Position numbers and translations under genes: made by a program. The notes beneath the pieces were generated by a model, which worked only from the letters and a program-made list of their open reading frames with translations, was not told the origin of the DNA and ran no database searches. Shown piece after piece: positions 33,931-42,797 of a stretch of DNA of 64,000 bases. Each line of letters opens with the position of its first letter. Position 1 is the first letter of the stretch. Origin of the DNA: Microcoleus vaginatus_C (GTDB lineage Bacteria > Cyanobacteriota > Cyanobacteriia > Cyanobacteriales > Microcoleaceae); the NCBI GenBank assembly GCA_040004035.1, contig JAMPLN010000007.1; one strand, 5' to 3'.

Positions 33931-34749
33931 ATGGACGACAACATAGTAGAGGTTATTCCTGGTATATTTGGTGAAATACAGCCGACGGGCTGTATTATCT
34001 CTACCCTAACCAAAAACAGCAGGGGCTATGCCAACAAAAGACTTCGCATTAACGGTGAATGGAAAACGCTGACTGTTCACCGTTTAGTATTAGAAAATAT
34101 CTTAGAGCGTCCGATTAGACCGGAATACTTGGCTTGCCACACTTGCGATGTCCGCAACTGCATTAATCCCAACCATTTATGGGAAGGTTCTAGACTGGAA
34201 AATTCTCAAGATAGGTTTAAGAAAGGACGAATTAAAGATGTAGGAAGTACATCAGCCCCGAAACCTCAAAAACAACTGCGAGGCCAAGAAATAATTCCCG
34301 GTATTCGGGCCCAAATACAGCCGAACGGCTGCATGATTTGTACGTTGGCTAAAAGAAGTGATGGTTACGCCATTAAAGCTACTAGAATTAATGGCAAAAC
34401 AAAAAGTTTATACGCTCACAGACTTGTACTGGAACACAAACTGGTAAGGCCTGTCAAACCCGGTTATTTTGCGTGCCACAGTTGCGACGATCGCGGTTGT
34501 GTCAATCCAGACCATTTGTGGGAAGGAACCCCCGCCGATAACTCCCGCGATGCTATAGAAAAAAACCGCTTTCCTTTCGTTCCAGGCAAGATATGTCCTA
34601 ACCGCAAACTCAAAGCCGAACAAGTGCAGCAGATTCGCTATCTTTTAAGTGAGGGCATATCGAAAGCAAAAATAGCCAGGACATTTGCCATATCTCGTAG
34701 CCAGATTATTCTCTTGGCAAGGGGCGAGATATACAGAGACCTTCTCTAG
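33931..34749 (+). CDS. tandem HNH endonuclease with C-terminal HTH
   Basis: A 272-residue protein (with ATG starts also possible at 33847 and GTG at 33838). It has two near-copies of one HNH unit: unit 1 (about 6-100) has HRLVLENILERPIRPEYLAC, then CDVRNCINPNHLWEG; unit 2 (about 118-215) has HRLVLEHKLVRPVKPGYFAC, then CDDRGCVNPDHLWEG. Each therefore shows the His, the Cys pair and the N-P-x-H-L metal motif of HNH_3-type homing endonucleases, and each is followed by N-S-x-D. A C-terminal helix-turn-helix (about 230-265, KAEQVQQIRYLLSEGISKAK) suggests DNA recognition. I chose 33931 because AGGAG lies 9 bases upstream and unit 1 starts right after. It stands between hmpD and hmpE, where no such gene is expected. 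Confidence 0.85.
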   Translation: MDDNIVEVIPGIFGEIQPTGCIISTLTKNSRGYANKRLRINGEWKTLTVHRLVLENILERPIRPEYLACHTCDVRNCINPNHLWEGSRLENSQDRFKKGRIKDVGSTSAPKPQKQLRGQEIIPGIRAQIQPNGCMICTLAKRSDGYAIKATRINGKTKSLYAHRLVLEHKLVRPVKPGYFACHSCDDRGCVNPDHLWEGTPADNSRDAIEKNRFPFVPGKICPNRKLKAEQVQQIRYLLSEGISKAKIARTFAISRSQIILLARGEIYRDLL

Positions 34750-34800
34750 AACTACTAACATAGACCCAATACAATAACGCTTAAAATCAGGAATAAAACT

Positions 34801-37800
34801 ATGCTGCCGGAGCAACAACAGAGGATAATGGGCTACTTTATTGAGGAGGCAAAAGACCACCTCAATACGATCGAACAAGGCTTGCTGAATCTGCAAACCA
34901 CGATCGAAGACCCAGAACTGGTCAACGAAGTATTTAGGGCCGCTCACTCTGTCAAAGGAGGAGCAGCAATGCTGGGGCTGACCAGCATTCAGCAAACAGC
35001 TCACCGACTAGAAGATAGTTTTAAAGTTTTAAAAGAGTGCAGCGTTAAAGTAGACCAACAGCTAGAATCCCTTTTCCTGCGAATTTTTGACACATTGCAA
35101 GGGCTCTTAGAGCAACTGTCGGGGCCTTTTGGACTGACAGAAGAATTGGGAGAACAGATGGTTCGAGAATTAGAACCAGTATTTGAAGAACTCAACGGGC
35201 ACTTGGGGGGACTCGTTGGACACGGAGAACACCATGCAGACGAGAGCTACGCGATGTCAGTACCCGAACCAGTTATGGCGGGGATGGGAGTCGGGGCGTT
35301 GGCCTCATCAAGGAGTATTCCGGATTCGCGCTCAGTTTACGCACCTGATGCCAGAGCAACAGAAGACAGCGCGCTGCTGCTAGTATTTGACTCAGACGTG
35401 CCGGCGAGGATGCGGGAACTCCTGCAAGAGTTTAAACAGCCCGAGGGACCAGAAAGCAGGCGACAACTCAAGAATATTTGTCGGAATTTGCTCAGGGCAG
35501 GGGAAGAATTTGAACTGCCCTGCTGGATAGAATTGATCCAAGCTGTATCCAAGGCGATCGCCAACCCAGAAAATAGCTACCGAACCTTAGCCCCAACGGT
35601 AATCAAAGACATCAAACAAGCGCAAGAACTTGTAATTTCTGGTCTAGAATCGTCGATCGCACCAAGCGCAAAACTTCTGGCGCTGCAGCCGGCTGTTTTG
35701 GTTCCAGAAACGGATTTTGAAGATTTGCTGGCCTTCGCTCAACCGAGTAAATCCGGGACAAATGTGGTTTCGGTTGAGGATGAGGCGTGGGATCTGGTGG
35801 GATCGGGCGATTCCACGGATGGATTGAACAAGTTGCTGCCGACTATTTCTGGGCTGAGTATAGACGAGCTGTTCGACCAACTAGACAGTGGCGACAGCAA
35901 CGATGACAGTGGCATTCGATCTGTCCAGTTCGACGAGGATTCAGCCTTCGCAGAATCGGATATGGAGACGGGTGCTTTTAGAGGCTCGACCCGCAGCGGC
36001 CCGGAAGTGGGCGCGGCAGAACTCAACACTTTAGCTGACTTGTTTGACGGCGAGTCCCCGGAGCTCGACGGCGCTTGGGAAGAAGAAGAAGACCTCGACT
36101 ATGCACAGTCTTCTGGGATATCGGCGGCGGGAATGCTGGGGTCAGACGATGACAATTCCGGCGATTTTACTGATTTGTTGTTTGACGAATACGATGCGGA
36201 AACTTCCGAAACGAACACGAAGCCTCCGATTGATGACCTGACGAGTTTGTTTGGGGAGGATTTGCTGTTTGGAGAAGAGGCAGATGGCTCGGCAGTAGCT
36301 GCCGGTCAGAAAAATGGGGGTTCGAGCCAGCGGTTAACTCGCAAACAACTTAAAACGGGTAACGGTAGGAACGGTTTGGAGCGACGAGAAGACACGGTGG
36401 CCCCAGCCAGGGGACAAGCGGACGAAGATGCTCTCGGTACGCTTTTGGACGAAGTGGCGGCCCAAACTTCTGCTGGTGTTACGGAGGATGCTGATTTCGA
36501 TAACTTGTTCGGCGATTTAGGCTTATCTGAGGCAACGGGTGTGCCGGCAGTTTCTTCGGAGTCTTCTCTGAAATCGGAGGCTTTAGACGGAGAATCGAAG
36601 GAGCCTGCAGCAGGGGGGGGCAATAATGATTCAGCGGATGCCGAAGCGTCTGCTCTCCCTGAAATGGATGATTTCGAGTTGTTCTCTGAGGTTGGCGAGG
36701 ACTCGGATTTGAGCGAGCTGTTGGGGATTACTTCTAATTTCCTTTCTTCAGAAGACGAAGGTGGGGAGAACGGGGGCGATCGAGATCAAGCTGCAGGCAT
36801 CCCACAAAATGAGGAAATGGGCAACGTTCTTAACATGACATCAAATTCTGATTTAGATATCTCTGCGGATGAAAACTGGCTAGAAGATGCTTTCGGCCTG
36901 GAAGACGAGTCTGTGCAATCGCTCAACCTGGAAGTGGACGATACGGATTTAGATGCGCTGTTTGGGGATATGACCTCGGGTTCGATTTCTGAGGATGAAC
37001 AAACTGTGCGGGATGGCCAAGGATCGGCTACTTCCCGAGAAGCGGCGGATTTGGCTGAGCTGTTCGGTTCTGTACCTACGGGTACTGAGTATGACGGAGA
37101 AGCTTCGGGGCAAGCCCGTGGGGGTTGGCGGAATGATGGGGATTCAGAATTGCTGAGTGCGGATGTGGGAGTTGAGGAGGGCGACTTGGGGAGTTTGTTC
37201 GAGAACAATGGTGCCGCTGTTTCCGACCAAGACTTCGACCAAGACTTGACAAATTCGGCAGAGGTTGAACTTGGGGCTTTGTCCGATGATCGTCCTGAGT
37301 CGGAAATTTCAAATGTCGAATCTGATGAGGGCGCAGTTTTCGATTTCTTGGAGGATATGTTTGCCGAAGGCATGGTGCAGCAGCCAGATGCTGGATCGGC
37401 GCCAGATGACGGTGCGGCTGTGGATGTGAAGGAGTTGTCTGCCCAGCCTGCCGAGGGTTTGTTCGACGAGGTGGGTGCGGATTTGTTCGATCGATCCGAA
37501 ACAGATGGCGCCGGGGAGTCTGAGGGCGAAGATGATTTGTTTGATGCCCTAGAAACGGATTTTTTAAGTGCGGATTTAGAGCCACTGCCTGCAGAATCTC
37601 TCGATGGTATGTTTGATGGCGATGCTGACTTGCTCTCGGCGATGGAAACCGGGGCTACTCTCAACAACCAAGAGTTGGAGGGTTTTGATGATTTGTTGGA
37701 TTCGATCGATGCTGAGGTTCTGGTGACTTCGGAACTGACGACGGGCTTTTGGGACGCTGAGGACGAGTCGGGCGAGGCCGATTCCTCGGAGTTAGATGAG

Positions 37801-40125
37801 GGGTCGCTGGCAGACTTTTTTGCCGAAGGCGAATCAGGCGAGGAGGATGCCGAAGGCAATTTTGACGATTTAGAAGCACTGTTAATTGCAGGGGGTGCTG
37901 GAGCTGTCATAGCAGCTTCTGGCAGCACAAATCAGAGTCCGGTAAATACAGAAGTTTTCTCGGATCTCGAAGAACTCCTCAGCGAGAGCGCAACTATGCC
38001 AGAAATTCCTGCACCGGCGACAACTGCTAGTAAAGCTCCGCGCACTGCTGCCGATGAGAGCGACGACGAATTTGGCGATTTGGAAAAACTGCTGGAAGAT
38101 CCCAAGGACAGCGGCCGCCAAGGGGAAGGCAATATGGGGCCGTCGGCGATCAACAGACCCAGGCGCAATATGCGCGCGGGCGGGTTCGGCGACCAAACGA
38201 TGCGGGTGCCGATCAAGCAACTGGATAACCTCAGCAATTTGATGGGGGAACTGGTGGTAAACCGCAACAGTTTGGAGCAAGACCAAGAACGGATGCGGCA
38301 GTTTTTGGACAATTTGCTGCACCAGGTAACGCTGCTGAGCGATGTGAGCCAGCGGACTCAGGATTTCTACGAGCGGAGTCTTTTGGAGATTGCTTTGCTG
38401 GCAAACCGTCAGGGACACCGATCGGCCTGGCGCTCTGAGGATTCGGCCCACACCCGGGAAAGTGCCTGGAGACCGGAGGAAATGGACAGGTTTACTCCTT
38501 TCCACAGTTTGGCTCAGGAGATTATCGAGCTGATCGTGCGGGTGCGGGAGTCGGCGGCGGACATTGAGTTTTTGGTGGATGAGGCGGATCAGGTGACTCG
38601 CCAACTGCGGCAAGTCACGACTCAACTGCAAGAAGGTTTGACTCGCGCCCGGATGAAGCCGTTTGCGGAGACGACGGACAGGTTGTTCCGGGCGGTGCGG
38701 GAAATTGCGATTAAGTGCGGGAAGCAGGCTCAGTTGCAGGTTGAGGGTAAGGAGATTTTGATCGACAAGATGATTGTGGATCAGCTATATGACCCGATGA
38801 CTCACTTGGTGAACAATGCCATTACTCACGGGATCGAAGCGCCGGAGGTGCGTCTGGCGGCTGGGAAGCCTGCTGTCGGCAGGATTACCATTCGCGCTTT
38901 CCACCAAGGGAACCAAACGGTAGTTTCGGTTTCTGACGACGGGGCGGGAATTGACCCGCAACGGGTGAAGGCGAAGGCGATTAAGCAGGGTATGCTGACG
39001 GCGGCTCAGGCTCAGAGGATGTCTCGCTCGGAAGTTTACGATTTGCTGTTTATGCCGGGTTTCAGCACTCAGGAACAGGCTACGGAGTATGCCGGCCGGG
39101 GAGTCGGTATGAATGTGGTGCAGACTTCCTTGCAGGAGATTCGCGGTACTGTGTCGATCGATTCAACCATCGGCAAGGGGACTGTGTTTACCATCCGTTT
39201 ACCTCTGGTGTTGAGCATTTCTAAGGCTCTGACTTGCATTAGCGATCGAGCTCGCATTGCTTTCCCGATGGATGGGGTCGAGGATATGATCGATGTGCCT
39301 CGCGATCAGGTGACGACGGGGGCAGACGGTTTGCCTTGCATTGAGTGGCGGGGTCAAAGCTTGCCGTTCCGGCCGCTGCGGGATTTGCTGGCCTACAACC
39401 GCCATTTGGGACGGGGCAGTGTTTACGGGTTTAATACTGACGATGACATGATTTCGGTGATCGTGCTGCGGTCTGCTGGCAATTTCTTAGCGGTGCAGGT
39501 GGATCAGGTTTCGACGGAACAGGAAATTGTGATCAAGCCGTTGGAGGGGCCGGTGCCGAAGCCGATCGGGATTGCTGGGGCCACGGTGCTCGGGGACGGT
39601 CGGATCGTGGCGATTGCGGACGTTCTGGAACTGATAGATTTGGCTACCGGAAGGCTGCGGAAGGACACTGGCGGTACGCTTTGGGATGAGAGCGAGAAGG
39701 CTACTAAGGAGGCGGAAATCGAGAAGACTGAGCCGACTGTGCTGATTGTGGATGACTCGATTACGGTACGATCGCTCTTGTCGATTACTTTCGAGAAGTC
39801 TGGCTATCGCGTGGAAGAAGCTCGCGACGGTAAGGAAGCTTGGGAAAAGATGAAATCTGGTCTGCCTTGCGATATCGTTTTCTGCGATATTGAGATGCCG
39901 AGAATGGACGGTTTGGAACTACTTTCTCGGATGCAGAAAGATGCTGTTTTGTGTGAATTGCCGATCGCGATGCTAACTTCTCGCGGTGCTGACAGACACC
40001 GCCAAATGGCTTACAGTTTGGGCGCGAAGGGCTATTTCACTAAGCCTTATTTGGAGGAGCAATTGCTTGATGCTGCTTCTCGGATGTTGAAAGGTGAGGT
40101 TGTTGGTGCTCCGGTTGGTGTGTAA
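34801..40125 (+). CDS. hmpE: HmpE/PilL, CheA-type hybrid histidine kinase
   Basis: A 1774-residue kinase, the signalling centre of the taxis system. N-terminal HPt domain with phosphoacceptor His49 (AAHSVKGGAAML). A very long acidic linker (about 330-1120) rich in Asp, Glu, Ser and Leu-Phe pairs (repeated DLFDALETDFLSADLEPL-like stretches). Core: dimerisation helices (about 1133-1280, QLDNLSNLMGELVVNR), ATPase with HLVNNAITHGIE (about 1330), VSDDGAGID (about 1378), GRGVGMNVV (about 1433), then a CheW-like domain (about 1475-1620). A C-terminal REC domain has Asp1696 in DIVFCDIEMPRMDG and KPY. The linker is far longer than in Pseudomonas ChpA but cyanobacterial relatives also have long linkers. 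Ends with no partner gene downstream. Confidence 0.94.
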   Translation: MLPEQQQRIMGYFIEEAKDHLNTIEQGLLNLQTTIEDPELVNEVFRAAHSVKGGAAMLGLTSIQQTAHRLEDSFKVLKECSVKVDQQLESLFLRIFDTLQGLLEQLSGPFGLTEELGEQMVRELEPVFEELNGHLGGLVGHGEHHADESYAMSVPEPVMAGMGVGALASSRSIPDSRSVYAPDARATEDSALLLVFDSDVPARMRELLQEFKQPEGPESRRQLKNICRNLLRAGEEFELPCWIELIQAVSKAIANPENSYRTLAPTVIKDIKQAQELVISGLESSIAPSAKLLALQPAVLVPETDFEDLLAFAQPSKSGTNVVSVEDEAWDLVGSGDSTDGLNKLLPTISGLSIDELFDQLDSGDSNDDSGIRSVQFDEDSAFAESDMETGAFRGSTRSGPEVGAAELNTLADLFDGESPELDGAWEEEEDLDYAQSSGISAAGMLGSDDDNSGDFTDLLFDEYDAETSETNTKPPIDDLTSLFGEDLLFGEEADGSAVAAGQKNGGSSQRLTRKQLKTGNGRNGLERREDTVAPARGQADEDALGTLLDEVAAQTSAGVTEDADFDNLFGDLGLSEATGVPAVSSESSLKSEALDGESKEPAAGGGNNDSADAEASALPEMDDFELFSEVGEDSDLSELLGITSNFLSSEDEGGENGGDRDQAAGIPQNEEMGNVLNMTSNSDLDISADENWLEDAFGLEDESVQSLNLEVDDTDLDALFGDMTSGSISEDEQTVRDGQGSATSREAADLAELFGSVPTGTEYDGEASGQARGGWRNDGDSELLSADVGVEEGDLGSLFENNGAAVSDQDFDQDLTNSAEVELGALSDDRPESEISNVESDEGAVFDFLEDMFAEGMVQQPDAGSAPDDGAAVDVKELSAQPAEGLFDEVGADLFDRSETDGAGESEGEDDLFDALETDFLSADLEPLPAESLDGMFDGDADLLSAMETGATLNNQELEGFDDLLDSIDAEVLVTSELTTGFWDAEDESGEADSSELDEGSLADFFAEGESGEEDAEGNFDDLEALLIAGGAGAVIAASGSTNQSPVNTEVFSDLEELLSESATMPEIPAPATTASKAPRTAADESDDEFGDLEKLLEDPKDSGRQGEGNMGPSAINRPRRNMRAGGFGDQTMRVPIKQLDNLSNLMGELVVNRNSLEQDQERMRQFLDNLLHQVTLLSDVSQRTQDFYERSLLEIALLANRQGHRSAWRSEDSAHTRESAWRPEEMDRFTPFHSLAQEIIELIVRVRESAADIEFLVDEADQVTRQLRQVTTQLQEGLTRARMKPFAETTDRLFRAVREIAIKCGKQAQLQVEGKEILIDKMIVDQLYDPMTHLVNNAITHGIEAPEVRLAAGKPAVGRITIRAFHQGNQTVVSVSDDGAGIDPQRVKAKAIKQGMLTAAQAQRMSRSEVYDLLFMPGFSTQEQATEYAGRGVGMNVVQTSLQEIRGTVSIDSTIGKGTVFTIRLPLVLSISKALTCISDRARIAFPMDGVEDMIDVPRDQVTTGADGLPCIEWRGQSLPFRPLRDLLAYNRHLGRGSVYGFNTDDDMISVIVLRSAGNFLAVQVDQVSTEQEIVIKPLEGPVPKPIGIAGATVLGDGRIVAIADVLELIDLATGRLRKDTGGTLWDESEKATKEAEIEKTEPTVLIVDDSITVRSLLSITFEKSGYRVEEARDGKEAWEKMKSGLPCDIVFCDIEMPRMDGLELLSRMQKDAVLCELPIAMLTSRGADRHRQMAYSLGAKGYFTKPYLEEQLLDAASRMLKGEVVGAPVGV

Positions 40126-40142
40126 TGTGTAAATCTGCTTTT

Positions 40143-40334
40143 ATCTGCGGTTGAAAAATGGGAATTTGTTAACCGCAGATGAAATCAGAATGATTAAACC
40201 GCAGAGGACACAGAGAACGCAGAGAAAGAGAACAGAGAGAGCGATGATTCCGAGGAAGGACGAATTTGATATAATTTATCTGGGTTTATCTGTGTTTATC
40301 TGCGGTTGAAAAAGGGAGTTGATTGACCGCAGAT
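40143..40334. repeat. two ATCTGCGGTT...AACCGCAGAT inverted repeats
   Basis: Copy one has 10-base arms (40143-40152, 40171-40180); copy two has 9-base arms (40298-40306, 40326-40334). Both share TTGAAAAA-GGGA in the loop, and the AACCGCAGA motif also appears between them (about 40197). They follow hmpE and may terminate it. Confidence 0.75.
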
Positions 40335-40426
40335 GAAAATGGATTGATGCGGATTTAGATCGCGCTTTCGGTTTTGGTGGTAGGCTGGGAAAGTGGGGTG
40401 TAGCGGAAGGGCGATCGAGGTTATGA

Positions 40427-41797
40427 ATGAACGCTGAAGAACTTTTAGAAAGATACGCTAAAGGCGAAAGAAAATTTCGGACTGCACAGCTAAGTGGGGT
40501 AGACCTTCAAGGTGTAGACTTAAGCGGGATTGATTTAGAGGATGCCAATTTGTCTAGGGCAGAATTGAGTGAAGCAATCCTGATTAAGGCTAACCTTCAC
40601 AAGACAAACCTTAGCAGGGCATCATTAAAAAGTGCGAATTTGACCAATGCCACATCTAGTTCACAAAATCTATCTTGGGCCGACCTCAGTGGTGCTGATT
40701 TAAGTGGAGCATACTTAATTAATGCCAATTTAACTAATGCCAATCTCAATAAAGCAAACTTGAGGGGAGCAAATCTAGCCTCTGCTAATCTAACTTTAGC
40801 TTCTTTGATTGAGACAAACCTGAGCCTCGCAAATTTGACTGATGCAAATTTGACTGGGGCAAGTTTCACTAAGGCAGAATTAAGTCGTGCGGAGTTAGGT
40901 GGCGCAAAAATTCTACAAACTAATTTTCAAGGAGCTAATTTACAAGAAGTAAATATGCCTAAATTTGGTCTGTCTAGCGAGAATCTAGCTGAGGCTAATT
41001 TGAGTCGATGCGACTTAGAAAAAGCCTATCTCACCAAAGCTAATCTGCAAAGATCAAACCTAGAGCAAGCCAATCTGCAAGGAGCACATTTGAGCAATGC
41101 CAATCTTGAGGGAGCTAATTTGAGTCGATGCAACTTGGAAAAAACATATTTCGACAAAGCTAATCTGCAAGGGGCAAACCTAGAGCAAGCAAATCTGCAC
41201 GAGACAAATTTGAGCAATGCAAATCTGAAAGGAGCCAATTTGAAGATGGCTAACTTGATGAATGCAATAACCTATGGTTGGAATATCGAAAATGCAGACT
41301 TCACGGGTGCTATAATGCCCGATGGAGAAATCTACCAGCCTAAAACCTCTGACACAGAACTCAACCAGCCAGAAACTTCCGAAAAACTCTCTCAAAAAGT
41401 GACATCTATGACGCGCAAAATTATTCGTACTGACAAAGCACCGGCACCCGTGGGCCCATACAATCAAGCGATCGCCGCTACGGGCACTATGCTGTTTGTA
41501 GCTGGCCAAATTGCGATCGACATTAGACTAAACGATATTGTCTACACCGACGACGTGGCAAAACAAACCGAACAAGTTATGGCAAATCTCGAAGCCATTC
41601 TCACAGAAGCCGGCGCTACTTGGTTGGATGTGGTAAAAACTACGGTTTTCCTCAAAGATATGAATGATTTTGCCGCCGTGAATGCGGTTTATGCGAAATA
41701 TTTTGATGCGGAAACTGCACCGGCGCGCGCTTGTGTGGAGGTTTCGCGTTTGCCGAAAGATGTGTTAGTTGAAATTGACTGTATTGCGGTTATTTAA
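40427..41797 (+). CDS. pentapeptide-repeat protein fused to RidA
   Basis: One reading frame of 456 residues with two domains. Residues about 20-300 are a pentapeptide-repeat solenoid with more than 40 A(D/N)LxX units (for example LSWADLSGADLSGAYLINAN), a right-handed beta-helix used in protein interaction. Residues 328-456 are a complete RidA (enamine/imine deaminase) domain: APVGPYNQAI, the hydrophobic FVAGQIA, VVKTTVFLKDM, and the conserved Arg in APARACVEVSRLP. RidA clears reactive enamines from PLP enzymes. RidA normally is a free protein of about 130 residues; its own ATG is present at 41408, so independent initiation is possible. No neighbouring gene explains the fusion. Confidence 0.9.
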   Translation: MNAEELLERYAKGERKFRTAQLSGVDLQGVDLSGIDLEDANLSRAELSEAILIKANLHKTNLSRASLKSANLTNATSSSQNLSWADLSGADLSGAYLINANLTNANLNKANLRGANLASANLTLASLIETNLSLANLTDANLTGASFTKAELSRAELGGAKILQTNFQGANLQEVNMPKFGLSSENLAEANLSRCDLEKAYLTKANLQRSNLEQANLQGAHLSNANLEGANLSRCNLEKTYFDKANLQGANLEQANLHETNLSNANLKGANLKMANLMNAITYGWNIENADFTGAIMPDGEIYQPKTSDTELNQPETSEKLSQKVTSMTRKIIRTDKAPAPVGPYNQAIAATGTMLFVAGQIAIDIRLNDIVYTDDVAKQTEQVMANLEAILTEAGATWLDVVKTTVFLKDMNDFAAVNAVYAKYFDAETAPARACVEVSRLPKDVLVEIDCIAVI

Positions 41798-41876
41798 CGT
41801 GAGTTAGACTGCTGACCTGGCAGGAAGATCGATCGATTTGCAAGGTATGTATAGTCTGAAGAGATGTAGATCGCGA

Positions 41877-41938
41877 GAAACCGGGTTTCGAGCAACAGAA
41901 TCAGTAATGATGCGAGAACTCTAAAGAAACCCGGTTTC
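41877..41938. repeat. GAAACCGGGTTTC ... GAAACCCGGTTTC inverted repeat
   Basis: Thirteen-base arms on either side of 36 bases. It lies 80 bases after the RidA fusion gene and could act as its terminator. It belongs to the same motif family as 16144-16176 and 61066-61125. Confidence 0.75.
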
Positions 41939-42106
41939 TGGGGTGTACTTCATAAAGCTGGAATACGCTGTATGACTCATCAAGCTGCAATAGTCTCATA
42001 TCATTTCCGGTTACACCGGAATGATGTTGACGGTTGACGGTTGACGCCGTGAACAGTCAACAGTGAACTCGAATTTACTATTCCGATGCTAACGGATTTG
42101 ATATCA

Positions 42107-42772
42107 CTACTTCAAATTAGCAGGAGGAGTTTCAGGTACAACCCAGTAGTAGACTGTTCTGCCGTCCACTTTTACTACCTGCTCAGGTTTCCACTCGCCC
42201 ATATCGAATTCATGGGACACAATGCGCGTACCTGGTTTTAATTCACTGAGTAATTTGGGCCGCAGTTTTACGTTGAGTTCTGGCAGTAGGTAAAGCGTGA
42301 CAACTGTTGCCTCACTGAAGTCTGTTTGGAATAAATCTTCCTGACGAAACTGGACACGATCGGTCACGCCAGCCTTTTTGGCGTTCTCGTTAGCTTCTCG
42401 AATGCGTTCAGGGTTGATATCAATACCAATGCCCCGCGCGCCAACCTTTTGAGCGGCTGCAATCACAATCCTACCGTCGCCACTACCCAAGTCGTAAACC
42501 ACGTCATTGGCTTGCACGTTTGCCAGCCGCAGCATTTCATTCACAACAGGTACAGGGGTTGGAACGTAAACGACATCGGGTTGACGGGTGGGAGCTGCTG
42601 TTGTGGGGCTAGGAGTCGCTTGAGCCAGATCAGAAACAGAATTAGTTGGGGATGTGGCAGCCGGAGTTGGAGCCACTGTCTCAAAGTTACGTTGTTCGGT
42701 ACAGCCGATCGCAGCAAAACTGAGAATGCTAACGCCAACAAAGAATGATTGCCTAATGGTTTTGAGTTGCAT
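42107..42772 (-). CDS. class I SAM methyltransferase, probable lipoprotein
   Basis: A 221-residue protein. Start at the ATG at 42772 (MQLKTIRQSFFVG); an in-frame extension to 42838 reaches into the upstream gene. It begins with a signal-like hydrophobic stretch ending SFAAIGC (lipobox-like, Cys near residue 24), followed by a Pro/Thr-rich stretch (about 25-85). The methyltransferase fold then shows VYDLGSGDGRIVIAA (motif I), IGIDINPER, and VTLYLLPELN. SAM is cytoplasmic, so a signal peptide before a methyltransferase is unusual; either the Cys is not lipidated or the N-terminus anchors it on the inner face. It follows the APC permease gene by 26 bases. Confidence 0.8.
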   Translation of the reverse strand: MQLKTIRQSFFVGVSILSFAAIGCTEQRNFETVAPTPAATSPTNSVSDLAQATPSPTTAAPTRQPDVVYVPTPVPVVNEMLRLANVQANDVVYDLGSGDGRIVIAAAQKVGARGIGIDINPERIREANENAKKAGVTDRVQFRQEDLFQTDFSEATVVTLYLLPELNVKLRPKLLSELKPGTRIVSHEFDMGEWKPEQVVKVDGRTVYYWVVPETPPANLK

Positions 42773-42797
42773 GATCGTAAATCTCCAAAAAAAGTTG

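Noticed and set aside
36786..37928. Minus-strand 380-residue Ser-rich frame in hmpE
   Set aside because: Antisense of the acidic linker; GC-rich skewed codons leave the frame open by chance.
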